Assembly (NCBI GenBank): GCA_963747535.1
Contig: CAVVFX010000003.1
Span: 372,001-436,000 of the forward strand
Direction: 5' to 3'
Source of the DNA: CAVVFX01 sp963747535
Lineage (GTDB): Bacteria > Acidobacteriota > Terriglobia > Bryobacterales > Bryobacteraceae
DNA: 64,000 nt
Both the position numbers and the translations under genes were made by a program. Each line of letters opens with the position of its first letter. Position 1 is the first letter of the stretch. Below are positions 9,739-18,155 of the stretch, one piece after another. Below the pieces are notes generated by a model. That model saw only the letters and a program-made list of their open reading frames with translations. It ran no database searches and was not told the origin of the DNA.

Positions 9739-11043
9739 ATGAACTGGTCTCGCCGGCTTCTCACCGCGTCTCTCTTTCTTGCCATCCATGCCGCCGGCCA
9801 GACCCAGTACGATCTGCTCATCAAGGGCGGCCATGTCATCGACGACAAAAATCACCTCAGCGCCGTCCGCGACGTCGCCATAAAGGACCACAAAATTGCC
9901 GCAGTCGCGGCCAACATCCCGGCCGGTCAGGCGTTCAAGGTAATCGACGCCAAAGGACTCTACGTTACCCCCGGCCTCGTCGACATCCATGTCCACGTGT
10001 ACGCCGGCACCGGTGCCCGCGGTGCCTACGCCGGCGACCTCAGCGTCTATCCTGACGGCTTCACCTTTCGCTCCGGTGTCACCACGGTCGCCGATGCCGG
10101 AAGTTCCGGTTGGCGCAATTTTCCCGACTTCAAGGATCGCGTCATCGACCGCGCCAAGACGCGCGTGTTCGCCTTCCTGAACATCGTCGGCCACGGCATG
10201 GGCGGAGGCCCGGTCGAGCAAAACGTCAGTGACATGGATGCCAAGGCGACCGCCGAACAAGCCGAAAAATATCCCGGCACGGTCGTCGGTATCAAGACAG
10301 CCCATTTTGCCGGGCCCGAATGGGTGGCCGTCGACCGCGCCGTCGAAGCCGGTACCCTCGCCAAAATTCCCGTAATGGTGGATTTCGGCACTTTCCGCCC
10401 CGAGCGTCCCTACCAGGATCTGGTACTGCACCATCTCCGGCCGGGCGATCTCTCGACCCACATGTACCTCGACGCGGTCCCCATGCTCGATGACCAGGGC
10501 CGCGTAATGCCCTACCTCTTCGAAGCCCGTAAACGCGGCGTCCTCTTCGACGTCGGACACGGCGCAGGCAGCTTTCTCTTCCGTCAGGCAGGACCTGCTA
10601 TTCGCCAGGGCTTCATTCCGGACTCCATTTCAACCGACCTGCACGTCAGCAGCATGAACAACGGTATGAAAGACATGCTCAACGTCATGTCCAAGCTCCT
10701 GAATCTCGGCGAGACGATTGACCAGGTCATCGCCCAATCCACCTGGCATCCGGCTCGCGAGATCCACCACGGGGAACTCGGCAGTCTCGACGTCGGGGCA
10801 GATGCGGACGTCGCAGTGTTGCGCATCGAGCGCGGCGATTTCGGTTTCGTCGACTCCTACGGCGCGCGCATGCGGGGAAGTCAGCGTCTCATCAGCGAGT
10901 TGACCGTTCGCGACGGCCTCGTCGTCTGGGACCTGAATGGCATCTCACGCGACGATTGGGGTAAGCTGGGACCCAAGTACAAACCACAAGGCGATAACGT
11001 CTGGGACGGCACCATCAACTCGGCCGTCCGCAGTAGAAAGTAG
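9739..11043 (+). CDS. exported amidohydrolase (EF_0837/AHA_3915-like, dihydroorotase superfamily)
   Basis: Starting at the ATG at 9739, the protein has 434 residues with a signal peptide (about 1-20, ending HAAGQ). An ATG-like codon at 9715 would only add eight odd residues. The metal site is visible: the HVH pair is H84/H86 after TPGLVDI, a likely bridging lysine is K186 (VGIKTAHF), and further histidines lie near 241 (STHMY) and DLHVSS. Members hydrolyse cyclic or N-acyl amides of amino acids or amino sugars, and cytosolic relatives are often encoded beside SelA-like PLP enzymes. The same partner follows here after a RidA gene. Spacing to RidA is 17 bp, consistent with one operon. Confidence 0.8.
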   Translation: MNWSRRLLTASLFLAIHAAGQTQYDLLIKGGHVIDDKNHLSAVRDVAIKDHKIAAVAANIPAGQAFKVIDAKGLYVTPGLVDIHVHVYAGTGARGAYAGDLSVYPDGFTFRSGVTTVADAGSSGWRNFPDFKDRVIDRAKTRVFAFLNIVGHGMGGGPVEQNVSDMDAKATAEQAEKYPGTVVGIKTAHFAGPEWVAVDRAVEAGTLAKIPVMVDFGTFRPERPYQDLVLHHLRPGDLSTHMYLDAVPMLDDQGRVMPYLFEARKRGVLFDVGHGAGSFLFRQAGPAIRQGFIPDSISTDLHVSSMNNGMKDMLNVMSKLLNLGETIDQVIAQSTWHPAREIHHGELGSLDVGADADVAVLRIERGDFGFVDSYGARMRGSQRLISELTVRDGLVVWDLNGISRDDWGKLGPKYKPQGDNVWDGTINSAVRSRK

Positions 11044-11060
11044 AATCGAGGATCACAACG

Positions 11061-11510
11061 ATGCAGAATAATCGACGCAAAATGCTACAGACGGCAGTTG
11101 CCGCCATGGCCGGCGCAGGAGCTGCGCAAGCCCAGACCGGCCCCACTAAGAAAGTTCATTACATGAACGGCAAGAAGCCCGCGAAACCAGGTCTGTTTTC
11201 GAGCGCCGTATCCTATGGAAACCTGCTGTTCATCGCGGGCATCGGTGCCCATGTCGCCCCCTTTGAAATCAAGGCCCACACCGAAATCGTCCTCAAGGAA
11301 ATCGAAAGGCAGCTCACCAATGCCGGATCATCCATGGACAAGGCGCTCAAAGTGACCGTCTTCCTCAATGACCTGAAAGACTATGCCGCCATGAACGAAG
11401 TTTTCCTGGGGCGCTTCGGCGATAATCCTCCGGTCCGCACCACGGTGTCGCCGGCCGGTGGAATTCCTGGCAACTCGTTGGTTGAAATGGACGTAATAGC
11501 ATATATATGA
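11061..11510 (+). CDS. exported RidA-family (YjgF/Rid) enamine/imine deaminase
   Basis: The 149-residue protein has an N-terminal Tat-like signal (NRRKMLQTAVAAMAGAGAA) before a normal RidA fold. The catalytic arginine is in NPPVRTTV and the late glutamate in SLVEMDVIAYI. RidA proteins hydrolyse reactive 2-aminoacrylate-type enamines made by PLP lyases. Most are cytosolic, so the export signal is notable. The stop codon overlaps the start of the next gene (ATGA, 4 bp), a sign of translational coupling to the PLP enzyme that could produce the imine. It is preceded by a GAGG ribosome-binding site. Confidence 0.85.
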   Translation: MQNNRRKMLQTAVAAMAGAGAAQAQTGPTKKVHYMNGKKPAKPGLFSSAVSYGNLLFIAGIGAHVAPFEIKAHTEIVLKEIERQLTNAGSSMDKALKVTVFLNDLKDYAAMNEVFLGRFGDNPPVRTTVSPAGGIPGNSLVEMDVIAYI

Positions 11511-13057
11511 CACGCCGAACTCTCCTTCAAAGCGGCGGAGCGCTGGCAGCGGGGCTCATCCCCGGAGGTCGCGGACTCGCCGTGGCCAAACCCCTGCAGC
11601 TCGGCCCCAATCTCTACGAATCGATCGGCGTCACTCCCCTGGTGAACTGCCGCGGAACCTTTACTATCATTTCCGGCTCGTTGACCCTGCCCGAGGTGAA
11701 GCTCGCCATGGCAGAAGCCTCCCGTCACTACGTGCATCTCGACGAGTTGATGCTGGCGGTCGGCCAACGTCTGGCCGAATTAACGCAAGCCGAATGGGGC
11801 ATTGTCACCGCCGGATGTGCGGCGGCCTTGACTCACGCAACCTCCGCCTGCATCGCCGGCACCGATCCCGAAAAGATGCAGCGCATGCCCAAGCTCGACG
11901 GCATGAAGAACGAAGTCATCATTCCCGTGCACTCCCGCAATGTCTACGACCATGCCGTTCGGACGACCGGAGTAAATATCATCGAGGTCGACACACCGGA
12001 GCAACTCGAGTCGGCCATCCATCCGCGGACCGCCATGATCATGATCATGTCCTCCCCGCGCTCCGAGAGCGGCCCCATGAGCACGGAAAACATCTGCAAA
12101 ATCGCTCGTGCTAAAGGGATTCCAGTGATTGTCGATGCGGCCGCCGAGACCCTCACCATTCCCAATAAGCACCTCCAGCGCGGCGCCAATATGGTCGCCT
12201 ATAGCGGAGGCAAGTGTCTTCGCGGACCTCAGGCCGCCGGGCTGTTGCTCGGTCAGAAGGATCTGTTGCAAGCCGCCTGGGCGAACAGCGCCCCGCACCA
12301 CGCTTTCGGCCGCGCGCTGAAGGCCGGCAAGGAAGAGATCATGGGCATGCTCGCGGCCGTCGAGATGTGGGTGAAGCGCGATCAAAAGGCCGAGTGGGCC
12401 GAATGGGAAGCACGGCTCAACTTTATCTCCGCGCAAGTCACCACCATCAAGGGTGTCACCACCGAAGTCCTCCAGCCCGAGGACCTGTCCAACCACGCAC
12501 CCCAGTTACGCATCAAGTGGGACGGCGCGGCGCTCGGTATAACGGGCAAGGAAGTTGAAGAACGTTTGCTCAACGGCAAACCTCGCATAGCTGTCGGCGG
12601 ATCGAGCGGAGTCCGGCCGGACAGCATGAAAAGTTCGCTGACCATCATGCCCTACATGATGCAGCCCGACGACCACAAAATCGCAGCCCCGGCGATCTAC
12701 GCGTTGTTATCCAAACCGCCGCAGATCCCGACGCCGGTCCGCCCCTCCGGAACCCCGGCTCAGGTGGCCGGATCCTGGGACGTCCGCATCGAATACCTCC
12801 TGGGCAATTCGACCCATCATTTCACCATCCAGCAATCCGGCTCGGGTCTGACCGGAGAGCATGCGGGCGAAACGCTGCACGGTTCGCTGCGCGGAACCGT
12901 CTATGCGAACGAAGTCAACCTGCGCAGCTCGCAAAAGATTCAGGGCACGTCGCTGAGTTTCGATTTCCGCGGAATCGTGGAAGGGAACTCCATGAAAGGA
13001 AGCGTATCCCTGGGCGAATACGGTCCTGCTAAATGGTCGGCGGTTCGGTTGAGTTGA
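11507..13057 (+). CDS. Tat-exported SelA-like PLP-dependent enzyme with a C-terminal beta-rich extension
   Basis: The protein has 516 residues. It begins with a twin-arginine signal (MTRRTLLQSGGALAAGL). The central part (about 35-400) is a fold-type I PLP enzyme of the SelA/DgaE-related group. VIVDAAAE holds the pyridine-pairing D210, and YSGGKCLRGPQ holds the Schiff-base K236. This group includes D-glucosaminate-6-phosphate ammonia-lyase-like enzymes and relatives paired with amidohydrolases. Residues about 418-516 form an extra domain (GSWDVRIEY...SFDFRG) not normal for the family. Similar lipocalin-like domains occur in Acidobacteria, but I cannot name it. Tat export fits a protein that binds PLP in the cytoplasm before transport. 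It is coupled to the RidA gene. Confidence 0.8.
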   Translation: MTRRTLLQSGGALAAGLIPGGRGLAVAKPLQLGPNLYESIGVTPLVNCRGTFTIISGSLTLPEVKLAMAEASRHYVHLDELMLAVGQRLAELTQAEWGIVTAGCAAALTHATSACIAGTDPEKMQRMPKLDGMKNEVIIPVHSRNVYDHAVRTTGVNIIEVDTPEQLESAIHPRTAMIMIMSSPRSESGPMSTENICKIARAKGIPVIVDAAAETLTIPNKHLQRGANMVAYSGGKCLRGPQAAGLLLGQKDLLQAAWANSAPHHAFGRALKAGKEEIMGMLAAVEMWVKRDQKAEWAEWEARLNFISAQVTTIKGVTTEVLQPEDLSNHAPQLRIKWDGAALGITGKEVEERLLNGKPRIAVGGSSGVRPDSMKSSLTIMPYMMQPDDHKIAAPAIYALLSKPPQIPTPVRPSGTPAQVAGSWDVRIEYLLGNSTHHFTIQQSGSGLTGEHAGETLHGSLRGTVYANEVNLRSSQKIQGTSLSFDFRGIVEGNSMKGSVSLGEYGPAKWSAVRLS

Positions 13058-13165
13058 GCAGTCGTCAGTCATCAGTTATGTTGTCAGCCGGAGGCGGGAC
13101 GCTTCAAACTGACGACTGATAACTGACGACGGCTAACGGATAACGGATAACGGACGACTCGTACT
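13058..13165. repeat. intergenic repeats between convergent genes
   Basis: The short interval has inverted pieces (GTCGTCAGTCATCAGTTA on one side, TAACTGACGAC on the other). These are followed by three tandem GATAACGGA-like units. It separates convergent genes and could act as a two-way terminator, but no T-run was seen. Confidence 0.4.
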
Positions 13166-14602
13166 TCAGCGTGTGGCTGACAGCCCGGCTGCCAGGCGGC
13201 TCCGGATCTGGTTCATTACATCCGTGGCCAGAAAGGGTTTGCGGAGCACCGGAAAATCGTGCTCTTCACAGATGGCCTCTTCTTCCGGCGGCAAGACTGA
13301 GCCGGTCATGATCACCACTTGCACCTTGGGATTCTGCTGTCTCAATTGCGCGCCCAGTTCCACGCCGTTCCCATCGGGCAGCATGTAATCGAGCAGCGCC
13401 GCATTCAATTGCTTGTTCGCCGCGATTTTGCGCGCCTCGCCGGCCGATTCCGCCGGAAGAAGCTTCCACCCCGCCTCGGCCATCAGCCGCTCGAGAAAAT
13501 GGAGCAGATCCCGATTGTCGTCCACCAGCAGCACGGTAGGATGCGATGGTACCTCGGCTTCCTCGCGGTCGGCCAGTTTGATCTCGAGTCTCTCCTTGTC
13601 GGAGGAAGGTTCCACACGCACGCGGCTGCCGGGGTCGATCTGGTTGGTCGCCACCATGGTCGCCAGCGGTTGCGTCAGATTGCGATGAATCGTGCGATTC
13701 AATTCTCGGGCGCCATATTCCGAACTGGTTCCGTGCTTGATGAACCACTGCCGCGTTTCGAAAGGAACTTCAATGTTGAAGCAGCGGTTACCCAGCCGCG
13801 TATTGACGTGATTCTGCAGGTCCAGAATCTGGTGGTCCACAATCGCGGAGAGCGACTCGGCAGTCAGAGGCTGATACGTGATGACGCAGTCGATGCGGTT
13901 CACAAATTCGGGAGAGAATTTCTTGCGCACCGCCACCAGCGCGATGCTTTGCAGTTTGTGAGTGAGGTCTGTCCGCTCCGTGATGGCGCCGGCCTGAAAA
14001 CCGAAATCGGGATTGATTTCCTTCATCATCTCCCGCGCGCCCAGGTTACTAGTTAAAAAAACCAGGCTCTTTTCAAAATTAACCGTGGAATTATCGCCTA
14101 ATCTGAGAACCCCTTTGTCGAGCACTCCCAGCAGCAGGCGGGTGAGTGAAGGCGCCGCCTTTTCGATCTCATCGAAGAGCACCAGGGAGAGCGCACATTT
14201 GTCGCTCGTCACGGCTGCCAGCCTTTGCTGCGAAAGCACGGGTTGGGTTTCGCGATGCCCCAGGTAGCCGGGAGGCGCGCCGATCAATTTGGCGACCTCG
14301 TGCTCCATCTGGTATTCACCACAATCGATTTTGAGAACGTTTTTGGCGCTCCCGTGCAACACTTCAGCGAGTGCTTCCACGGTTCGGGTCTTACCGGTTC
14401 CGGTCGGCCCGAGCAACAAAAATACGCCGACCGGCCGCCCCTCCGGCGACAGACCAGCCTGAAACATCTGTACGTAAGGAACAATCGTCTTGGTGGCTGC
14501 CGGCTGTCCAACGACCTTTCGTGAAAGGATCGAGGTCAGATCGTCCGCTACCTTCTCCTGCTTTCGGTTGCGACTCCCGCCGGATTGTTTGCGCTCCGTC
14601 AT
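13166..14602 (-). CDS. Clp-type AAA+ ATPase fused to a C-terminal response-regulator receiver domain
   Basis: From the ATG at 14602 the protein has 478 residues. An upstream TTG at 14644 is a weaker start. Residues 20-340 form one AAA+ module like the second ring of ClpA/ClpB. Walker A is GPTGTGKT (65-72), Walker B is LVLFDE (140-145), sensor 1 is TSN (184-186), the FSPEFVNRID arginine finger is at 229-238, and GARE (297-300) is sensor 2. Residues 356-475 form a CheY-like receiver with acidic D361/D362, phospho-acceptor D405 (ALLDYMLPDG), T433 and K455. No Clp N-domain, middle coiled coil or ClpP-docking loop is visible. Phosphorylation probably gates remodelling activity. No cognate kinase gene is adjacent. 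Confidence 0.85.
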   Translation of the reverse strand: MTERKQSGGSRNRKQEKVADDLTSILSRKVVGQPAATKTIVPYVQMFQAGLSPEGRPVGVFLLLGPTGTGKTRTVEALAEVLHGSAKNVLKIDCGEYQMEHEVAKLIGAPPGYLGHRETQPVLSQQRLAAVTSDKCALSLVLFDEIEKAAPSLTRLLLGVLDKGVLRLGDNSTVNFEKSLVFLTSNLGAREMMKEINPDFGFQAGAITERTDLTHKLQSIALVAVRKKFSPEFVNRIDCVITYQPLTAESLSAIVDHQILDLQNHVNTRLGNRCFNIEVPFETRQWFIKHGTSSEYGARELNRTIHRNLTQPLATMVATNQIDPGSRVRVEPSSDKERLEIKLADREEAEVPSHPTVLLVDDNRDLLHFLERLMAEAGWKLLPAESAGEARKIAANKQLNAALLDYMLPDGNGVELGAQLRQQNPKVQVVIMTGSVLPPEEEAICEEHDFPVLRKPFLATDVMNQIRSRLAAGLSATR

Positions 14603-15003
14603 ATTGGCTTCATTATAGCGGGCGGCACAATCAAATCGGTTCAAACATCCGCGCCGGCGAGGCCTTTTTGTCTACGATTTACATCCGTAAACACTACAAT
14701 ACGAAACGATTGGCGGGTTATTCGGGCTAACAGGCCGGCGTCCGAAAAGGGGTTGTGAACGTCCGTCCCGCAATTCCATCGCAGCCGGTTTCCTCTGGAC
14801 CGGCAACCCACCCGGCAAGACCCAAGTCTGTGTTGCGCATGCAGCACGTCCGACAGCGGGACCCATTGGTATTCGCGCGTTTGCTTTTGGGGGGACAAAG
14901 AACTCAAACATGAATTCCGGCCATGCTGCGTCCCGAAAGGTCGACCCTTCAAAACAGGTTGGCGGGTGAGCAGGCTTTATTGCGGACGATCGGCGATAGA
15001 CGC
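14603..15003. other. non-coding interval upstream of the AAA+ gene and downstream of infA
   Basis: About 400 bp contain no convincing gene. Two overlapping minus-strand frames (14641-14952 and 14672-14911) are open, but they lack a family match, a ribosome-binding site and a plausible composition. I see no tRNA-like fold or clear terminator in it. Confidence 0.5.
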
Positions 15004-15222
15004 TTAGCGGTGACGGAACGTAATACGGCCCTTGGTCAGGTCGTACGGCGACAACTCCATAGTGACCTTGTCCCCCGCCAGAACCCGGATACGGTTGCGG
15101 CGGAGGCGGCCGGCCAGATGAGCCAGCACCACCCGTTCGTGCTCCAGTTGGACGCTGAACAGTCCACTGGGAAATTTCTCAAGTACCGTTCCGGTTACTT
15201 CAATGCTGTCTTCTTTACTCAA
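15004..15222 (-). CDS. infA: translation initiation factor IF-1
   Basis: The 72-residue OB-fold protein is of exactly family length. The start is MSKEDSIEVTGTV, the core is FSVQLEHERVVLAHLAGRLRRNRIRVLAGDKV, and the end is KGRITFRHR. It binds the 30S A site during initiation. The start codon is TTG at 15222, supported by the GGAGAG ribosome-binding site a few bases upstream. Here it stands alone, 83 bp downstream of a cold-shock gene on the same strand, with a strong hairpin between. It is not in the usual ribosomal-protein operon next to rpmJ/rpsM. Confidence 0.95.
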   Translation of the reverse strand: MSKEDSIEVTGTVLEKFPSGLFSVQLEHERVVLAHLAGRLRRNRIRVLAGDKVTMELSPYDLTKGRITFRHR

Positions 15223-15251
15223 CTTCTCTCCTTACTCTTATATTCTCCGAT

Positions 15252-15289
15252 CCGCCAACCGGATGCGCAACGCGGCTCCCGGTTGGCGG
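15252..15289 (-). terminator. hairpin between csp and infA
   Basis: A perfect 11-bp stem (CCGCCAACCGG with CCGGTTGGCGG) has a 16-nt loop. It lies 16 bp after the csp stop on the minus strand. There is no U-run, so it may be an attenuating or mRNA-stabilising hairpin rather than a full terminator. Confidence 0.55.
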
Positions 15290-15305
15290 AGACTCATGCG
15301 GCGGT

Positions 15306-15512
15306 CTAAGCCGCCGCGGTCACATTCGCGGCCTGCAGCCCCTTGGGTCCTTTCGTCACTTCGAACTCTACTCGTGCGCCCTCATCAAGCGTCCGATAGC
15401 CGTTCGTTTGGATAGCGCTGAAATGGACGAACACATCTTCGCCGCTCTCGCGCTGGATGAAGCCAAATCCCTTGGCTGCATTAAACCACTTCACTGTGCC
15501 TTTTTCTCTCAT
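15306..15512 (-). CDS. cold-shock protein (CspA family)
   Basis: The 68-residue single cold-shock domain carries both RNA-binding motifs: KGFGFI (RNP1) and DVFVHFSAI (RNP2). It acts as an RNA chaperone or antiterminator. The ATG at 15512 follows an AAGGAAG ribosome-binding site. The leader is unusually long, with a good -10 box about 140 bp upstream. This is common for temperature-controlled csp mRNAs. A hairpin separates it from infA downstream, so partial co-transcription is possible. Confidence 0.95.
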   Translation of the reverse strand: MREKGTVKWFNAAKGFGFIQRESGEDVFVHFSAIQTNGYRTLDEGARVEFEVTKGPKGLQAANVTAAA

Positions 15513-15658
15513 GCTGCTTCCTTTTCAATTACCGCTAACTTCTTGCTAGCTGTGTATCCATCCCTCCGATCTTTCGGCGTCTAAGGGGGCCGGACCGGCG
15601 TAGCGCGGCCTTCCCGATCCCGTTCAACCCAAAACCGGTGGATATGGAGGGTATTATA
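15513..15658 (-). promoter_or_regulatory. probable long 5' leader and -10 box of the cold-shock gene
   Basis: Read on the minus strand, TATAAT lies at 15653-15658, about 140 bp before the csp ATG. No good -35 box is seen. The leader contains GC-rich pairing segments (GGCCGCGCTACGCCGGTCCGGCC). A long structured leader is a known feature of csp thermosensor mRNAs. That it works this way here is inferred. Confidence 0.4.
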
Positions 15659-15833
15659 GCGGACTAACCGACCCCTTTCCGGGAAGATAGCGGAACGGAG
15701 GGTTGGAAGTACCAGACGGGGCGTCTCCCGCAGAACGAAAGCGCAACTTTGTTGACGATGAAACACGCATGAACAAAGAGCCAAACCGCTGTTGCACAGT
15801 CGGCAACACTCCCGCTCCCGGTTGGGCTTGCCC

Positions 15834-17252
15834 TCAATTCACGCTGACTGCTTCCCGCTCCGTGATCCGCCGTTTGACAGCGCGCACGATCTTCTTCACA
15901 TTCCGTCCGTTGGTCAGCTTCTTGCCGAGATTCACCAGCGAGCGAGGTTTGGTGTAGAAGCGCCAATACGTCTCCCGCTGAATCCGGGACAGAACTTCGG
16001 CTGACAACTGGCGGTTATGCACAATGGGGAACAGTTGATCGAGCGCTTGTTTGCCGTCGCTATCCATTTCTCCGAACCGCCCGTTCAACATGTCTGTGCG
16101 GAGCTTGGTTCCTTTGAACGGCGAGACGATGGAAACGAAGATCGTGTCGAGAGGCGCATGGACCGCAAAATCGGCGGTTTTCCGGACCTCCTCCATCGTC
16201 TCGCCAGGGAAGCCGATCATGAAGAACCCGCTCACTTCGATGTTGTGCCGGTTGACCCAATGGATCGTCTGCAGAGCCCGGTCAATCTTGAGATTTTTGC
16301 GGATCAGCTTCTGGAATTTTTCTGAAACGGTCTCGATCGCGATGGCCATGAAATGCGTGCCGGCCTGCTTCATCAGCACGACCAGTTCCTCGTCGAAGCG
16401 ATCGCCCCGCACGCCGTTGGGGAACTGCAGGTGGATCTTCAGCTTGCGATCGATGATGCCGCGGCAGATCTGCTTGGCGCGCTCCAGTTCGAAGTTGAAG
16501 ATGTCGTCCACGATCATGAACTCGCGGACTCCGAACTTCCCCACCAGCCACTCCATTTGATCGAGGACCACATCCGGCTCCATCCCGCGGAACTTCTTGC
16601 CGTGAATCTCGTGGCAGTAGGAGCATTGATAGGGACAGCCCCGGCTGGTGATGAACTGCACCGCGCGCTGCGACTTCGGAAAATGCCAGGGCGAGTCCAG
16701 CCGGAAGTATTTCTCGAGGTCCAGGAGGTCGTAGGCGGGACGCGGCAGATCGTGGACGTCAGGAACCGGCGATGCCGCGGCAGGACGCACAGCGCCTTCC
16801 CAGCCCTGTCCATGATCGAGCAGCCAGACGCCTGGGATGGCATCCGGGCGCCGGCCGGCTTCCAGGTCGGCGAGCAGCGCGGTGAGAGCGATCTCGCCTT
16901 CTCCTACCACCACGTAATCGACCACGCCCGTGCGCAGGCACTCTTCCGGATCCCCTGAGGGGTGGGCGCCCCCGAAGACAATCTGAATCCCCGGGTGAGC
17001 GGCCTTTAGGCGCCTGGCTTCCTCCACCGCGGCCGGAAACTCGCAGGTCATGCAACCGATGCCGGCCACTTGGATGCCGTGCTCGCGAATGAATTGATCG
17101 ACGTAGTCCTCCGTGACTCCGTCAATGACCATGTCGAGGATGTGCACCTCCCGTCCCGCCTGCCGCAGCCATGCCGCCAGGTGGATGTAGTTCAGCGGGA
17201 CGTTCTGGATGTACCGGTTAAAGGGCGCCGGAGGTCGGACGAAGGCAAACAT
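15834..17252 (-). CDS. B12-binding-domain radical SAM protein
   Basis: The 472-residue protein has an N-terminal cobalamin-binding-like Rossmann domain (about 1-140, with FGGAHPSGDPEECL and VVGEGE). The radical SAM core follows. Its iron-sulphur motif is RGCPYQCSYC, with cysteines at 206, 210 and 213. GFPGETMEEV is a typical late core motif. The layout matches BchE/HpnJ-like and many uncharacterised methylating or rearranging enzymes. No DXHXXG is seen in the first domain, so cobalamin may bind base-off without histidine, or not at all. It stands alone, so the substrate is unknown. Confidence 0.85.
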   Translation of the reverse strand: MFAFVRPPAPFNRYIQNVPLNYIHLAAWLRQAGREVHILDMVIDGVTEDYVDQFIREHGIQVAGIGCMTCEFPAAVEEARRLKAAHPGIQIVFGGAHPSGDPEECLRTGVVDYVVVGEGEIALTALLADLEAGRRPDAIPGVWLLDHGQGWEGAVRPAAASPVPDVHDLPRPAYDLLDLEKYFRLDSPWHFPKSQRAVQFITSRGCPYQCSYCHEIHGKKFRGMEPDVVLDQMEWLVGKFGVREFMIVDDIFNFELERAKQICRGIIDRKLKIHLQFPNGVRGDRFDEELVVLMKQAGTHFMAIAIETVSEKFQKLIRKNLKIDRALQTIHWVNRHNIEVSGFFMIGFPGETMEEVRKTADFAVHAPLDTIFVSIVSPFKGTKLRTDMLNGRFGEMDSDGKQALDQLFPIVHNRQLSAEVLSRIQRETYWRFYTKPRSLVNLGKKLTNGRNVKKIVRAVKRRITEREAVSVN

Positions 17253-17308
17253 CTAACGGCTATTGTCGCTGATTTGGAGGGCTGGCGTGAGAGCGCTAGA
17301 CTTTCTTT

Positions 17309-17827
17309 ATGGCAGCGACTGCTGACAAATTGAGTCTTGCCGATTTCGAACGGCAATATGGCGATGCAAAACCGTACCACGAATACTGGTTTGGAGAGGC
17401 CATGCCGAAAGCCGGCGCCACGTGGATGCATGGGCTTCTTCAGGGCATCATCATGGTCGCGCTCGACGGCGCGGGTTACAAATCGGCATCCGAAGTCAAG
17501 CTGAAAATCAACTCCGACTTTGAGCCGGTGCCCGATGTCATCGCGACTACGGGAAGCATTGAACGGCCTTATCCCACCAAGCCGGTAGATGTAGTCGTGG
17601 AAATCCTTTCACCCGAAGATTCCTTTCAGCGTGTGGTACGGAAGTGCAAACTCTATTCCGCCTGGGGAATTCCGATGATTGTTGTCCTGGATCCCGAGGG
17701 GCGGGAAGCGTGGATCTGGGAACGCCAGAGCGAAGCCCTAAAGCCGGGTTCGATCATCGTCCTGGAAAACGGTCAGAGCATCGCGCTGGATCGAATCTTC
17801 CAGGAACTGGACGCAGCTCTCAAGTAG
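17309..17827 (+). CDS. Uma2-family (DUF820) PD-(D/E)XK nuclease-like protein
   Basis: The protein has 172 residues. It shows the Uma2 pattern VPDVIAT...VDVVVEILSPED....V.RKCKLY...GI...VVLDPEGR. The aspartate and glutamate in PDV and VEILS form the endonuclease-like active site of the family. These proteins are scattered in cyanobacteria and Acidobacteria, often in many copies. Cellular function is not known. The start ATG at 17309 is 56 bp from the divergent radical SAM gene. Confidence 0.85.
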   Translation: MAATADKLSLADFERQYGDAKPYHEYWFGEAMPKAGATWMHGLLQGIIMVALDGAGYKSASEVKLKINSDFEPVPDVIATTGSIERPYPTKPVDVVVEILSPEDSFQRVVRKCKLYSAWGIPMIVVLDPEGREAWIWERQSEALKPGSIIVLENGQSIALDRIFQELDAALK

Positions 17828-17836
17828 AGACGCGCC

Positions 17837-18076
17837 CTACGACGCGACCGGCGTACCTTTGCCCTTGGCGGCGCGGGACGTCTTGTACTTCCTCTCGAAC
17901 TTGTCCACGCGGCCCGCGGTGTCGATCAACTTCTGGCGGCCGGTGAAGAACGGGTGACAGTTGGAGCAAATTTCCACGCGGATATCGCCCTTGTGAGTGG
18001 AACGGGTCTTGAACACGTTTCCACAGGCGCAAATCACGTTGAGCTCGTTATAAGCGGGGTGAATACCAGCTTTCAT
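17837..18076 (-). CDS. rpmE: 50S ribosomal protein bL31
   Basis: From the ATG at 18076 the protein has 79 residues (MKAGIHPAYNELNV...), typical for bL31. Upstream in-frame codons to 18142 are not credible, because they run through a terminator hairpin. The zinc-binding cysteines of the C+ form are present: C16 and C18 (CAC), and C37 and C40 (CSNC). It sits in the central protuberance of the large subunit. The upstream 260 bp contain a promoter, an RNA with a short reading frame and a terminator-like hairpin. Expression may therefore be attenuated or autoregulated. Confidence 0.95.
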   Translation of the reverse strand: MKAGIHPAYNELNVICACGNVFKTRSTHKGDIRVEICSNCHPFFTGRQKLIDTAGRVDKFERKYKTSRAAKGKGTPVAS

Positions 18077-18111
18077 TTTGAAAAGGGAACCTTTCGGAAA
18101 CTTCCAGTGTA

Positions 18112-18155
18112 GCAAACATGCAAACCCCCGTGCGCTCGGCAAGAGTGCACGGGGG
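18112..18155 (-). terminator. intrinsic terminator-like hairpin just upstream of rpmE
   Basis: On the minus strand a 9-bp stem CCCCCGTGC/GCACGGGGG with a 13-nt loop is followed by a short T-containing tail. It ends about 35 bp before the rpmE start. It could end the short upstream RNA, or act as an attenuator for rpmE. Confidence 0.65.

Noticed and set aside
14641..14952. Minus-strand open frames upstream of the AAA+ gene
   Set aside because: No ribosome-binding site, no family match, and two conflicting frames are open over the same bases.
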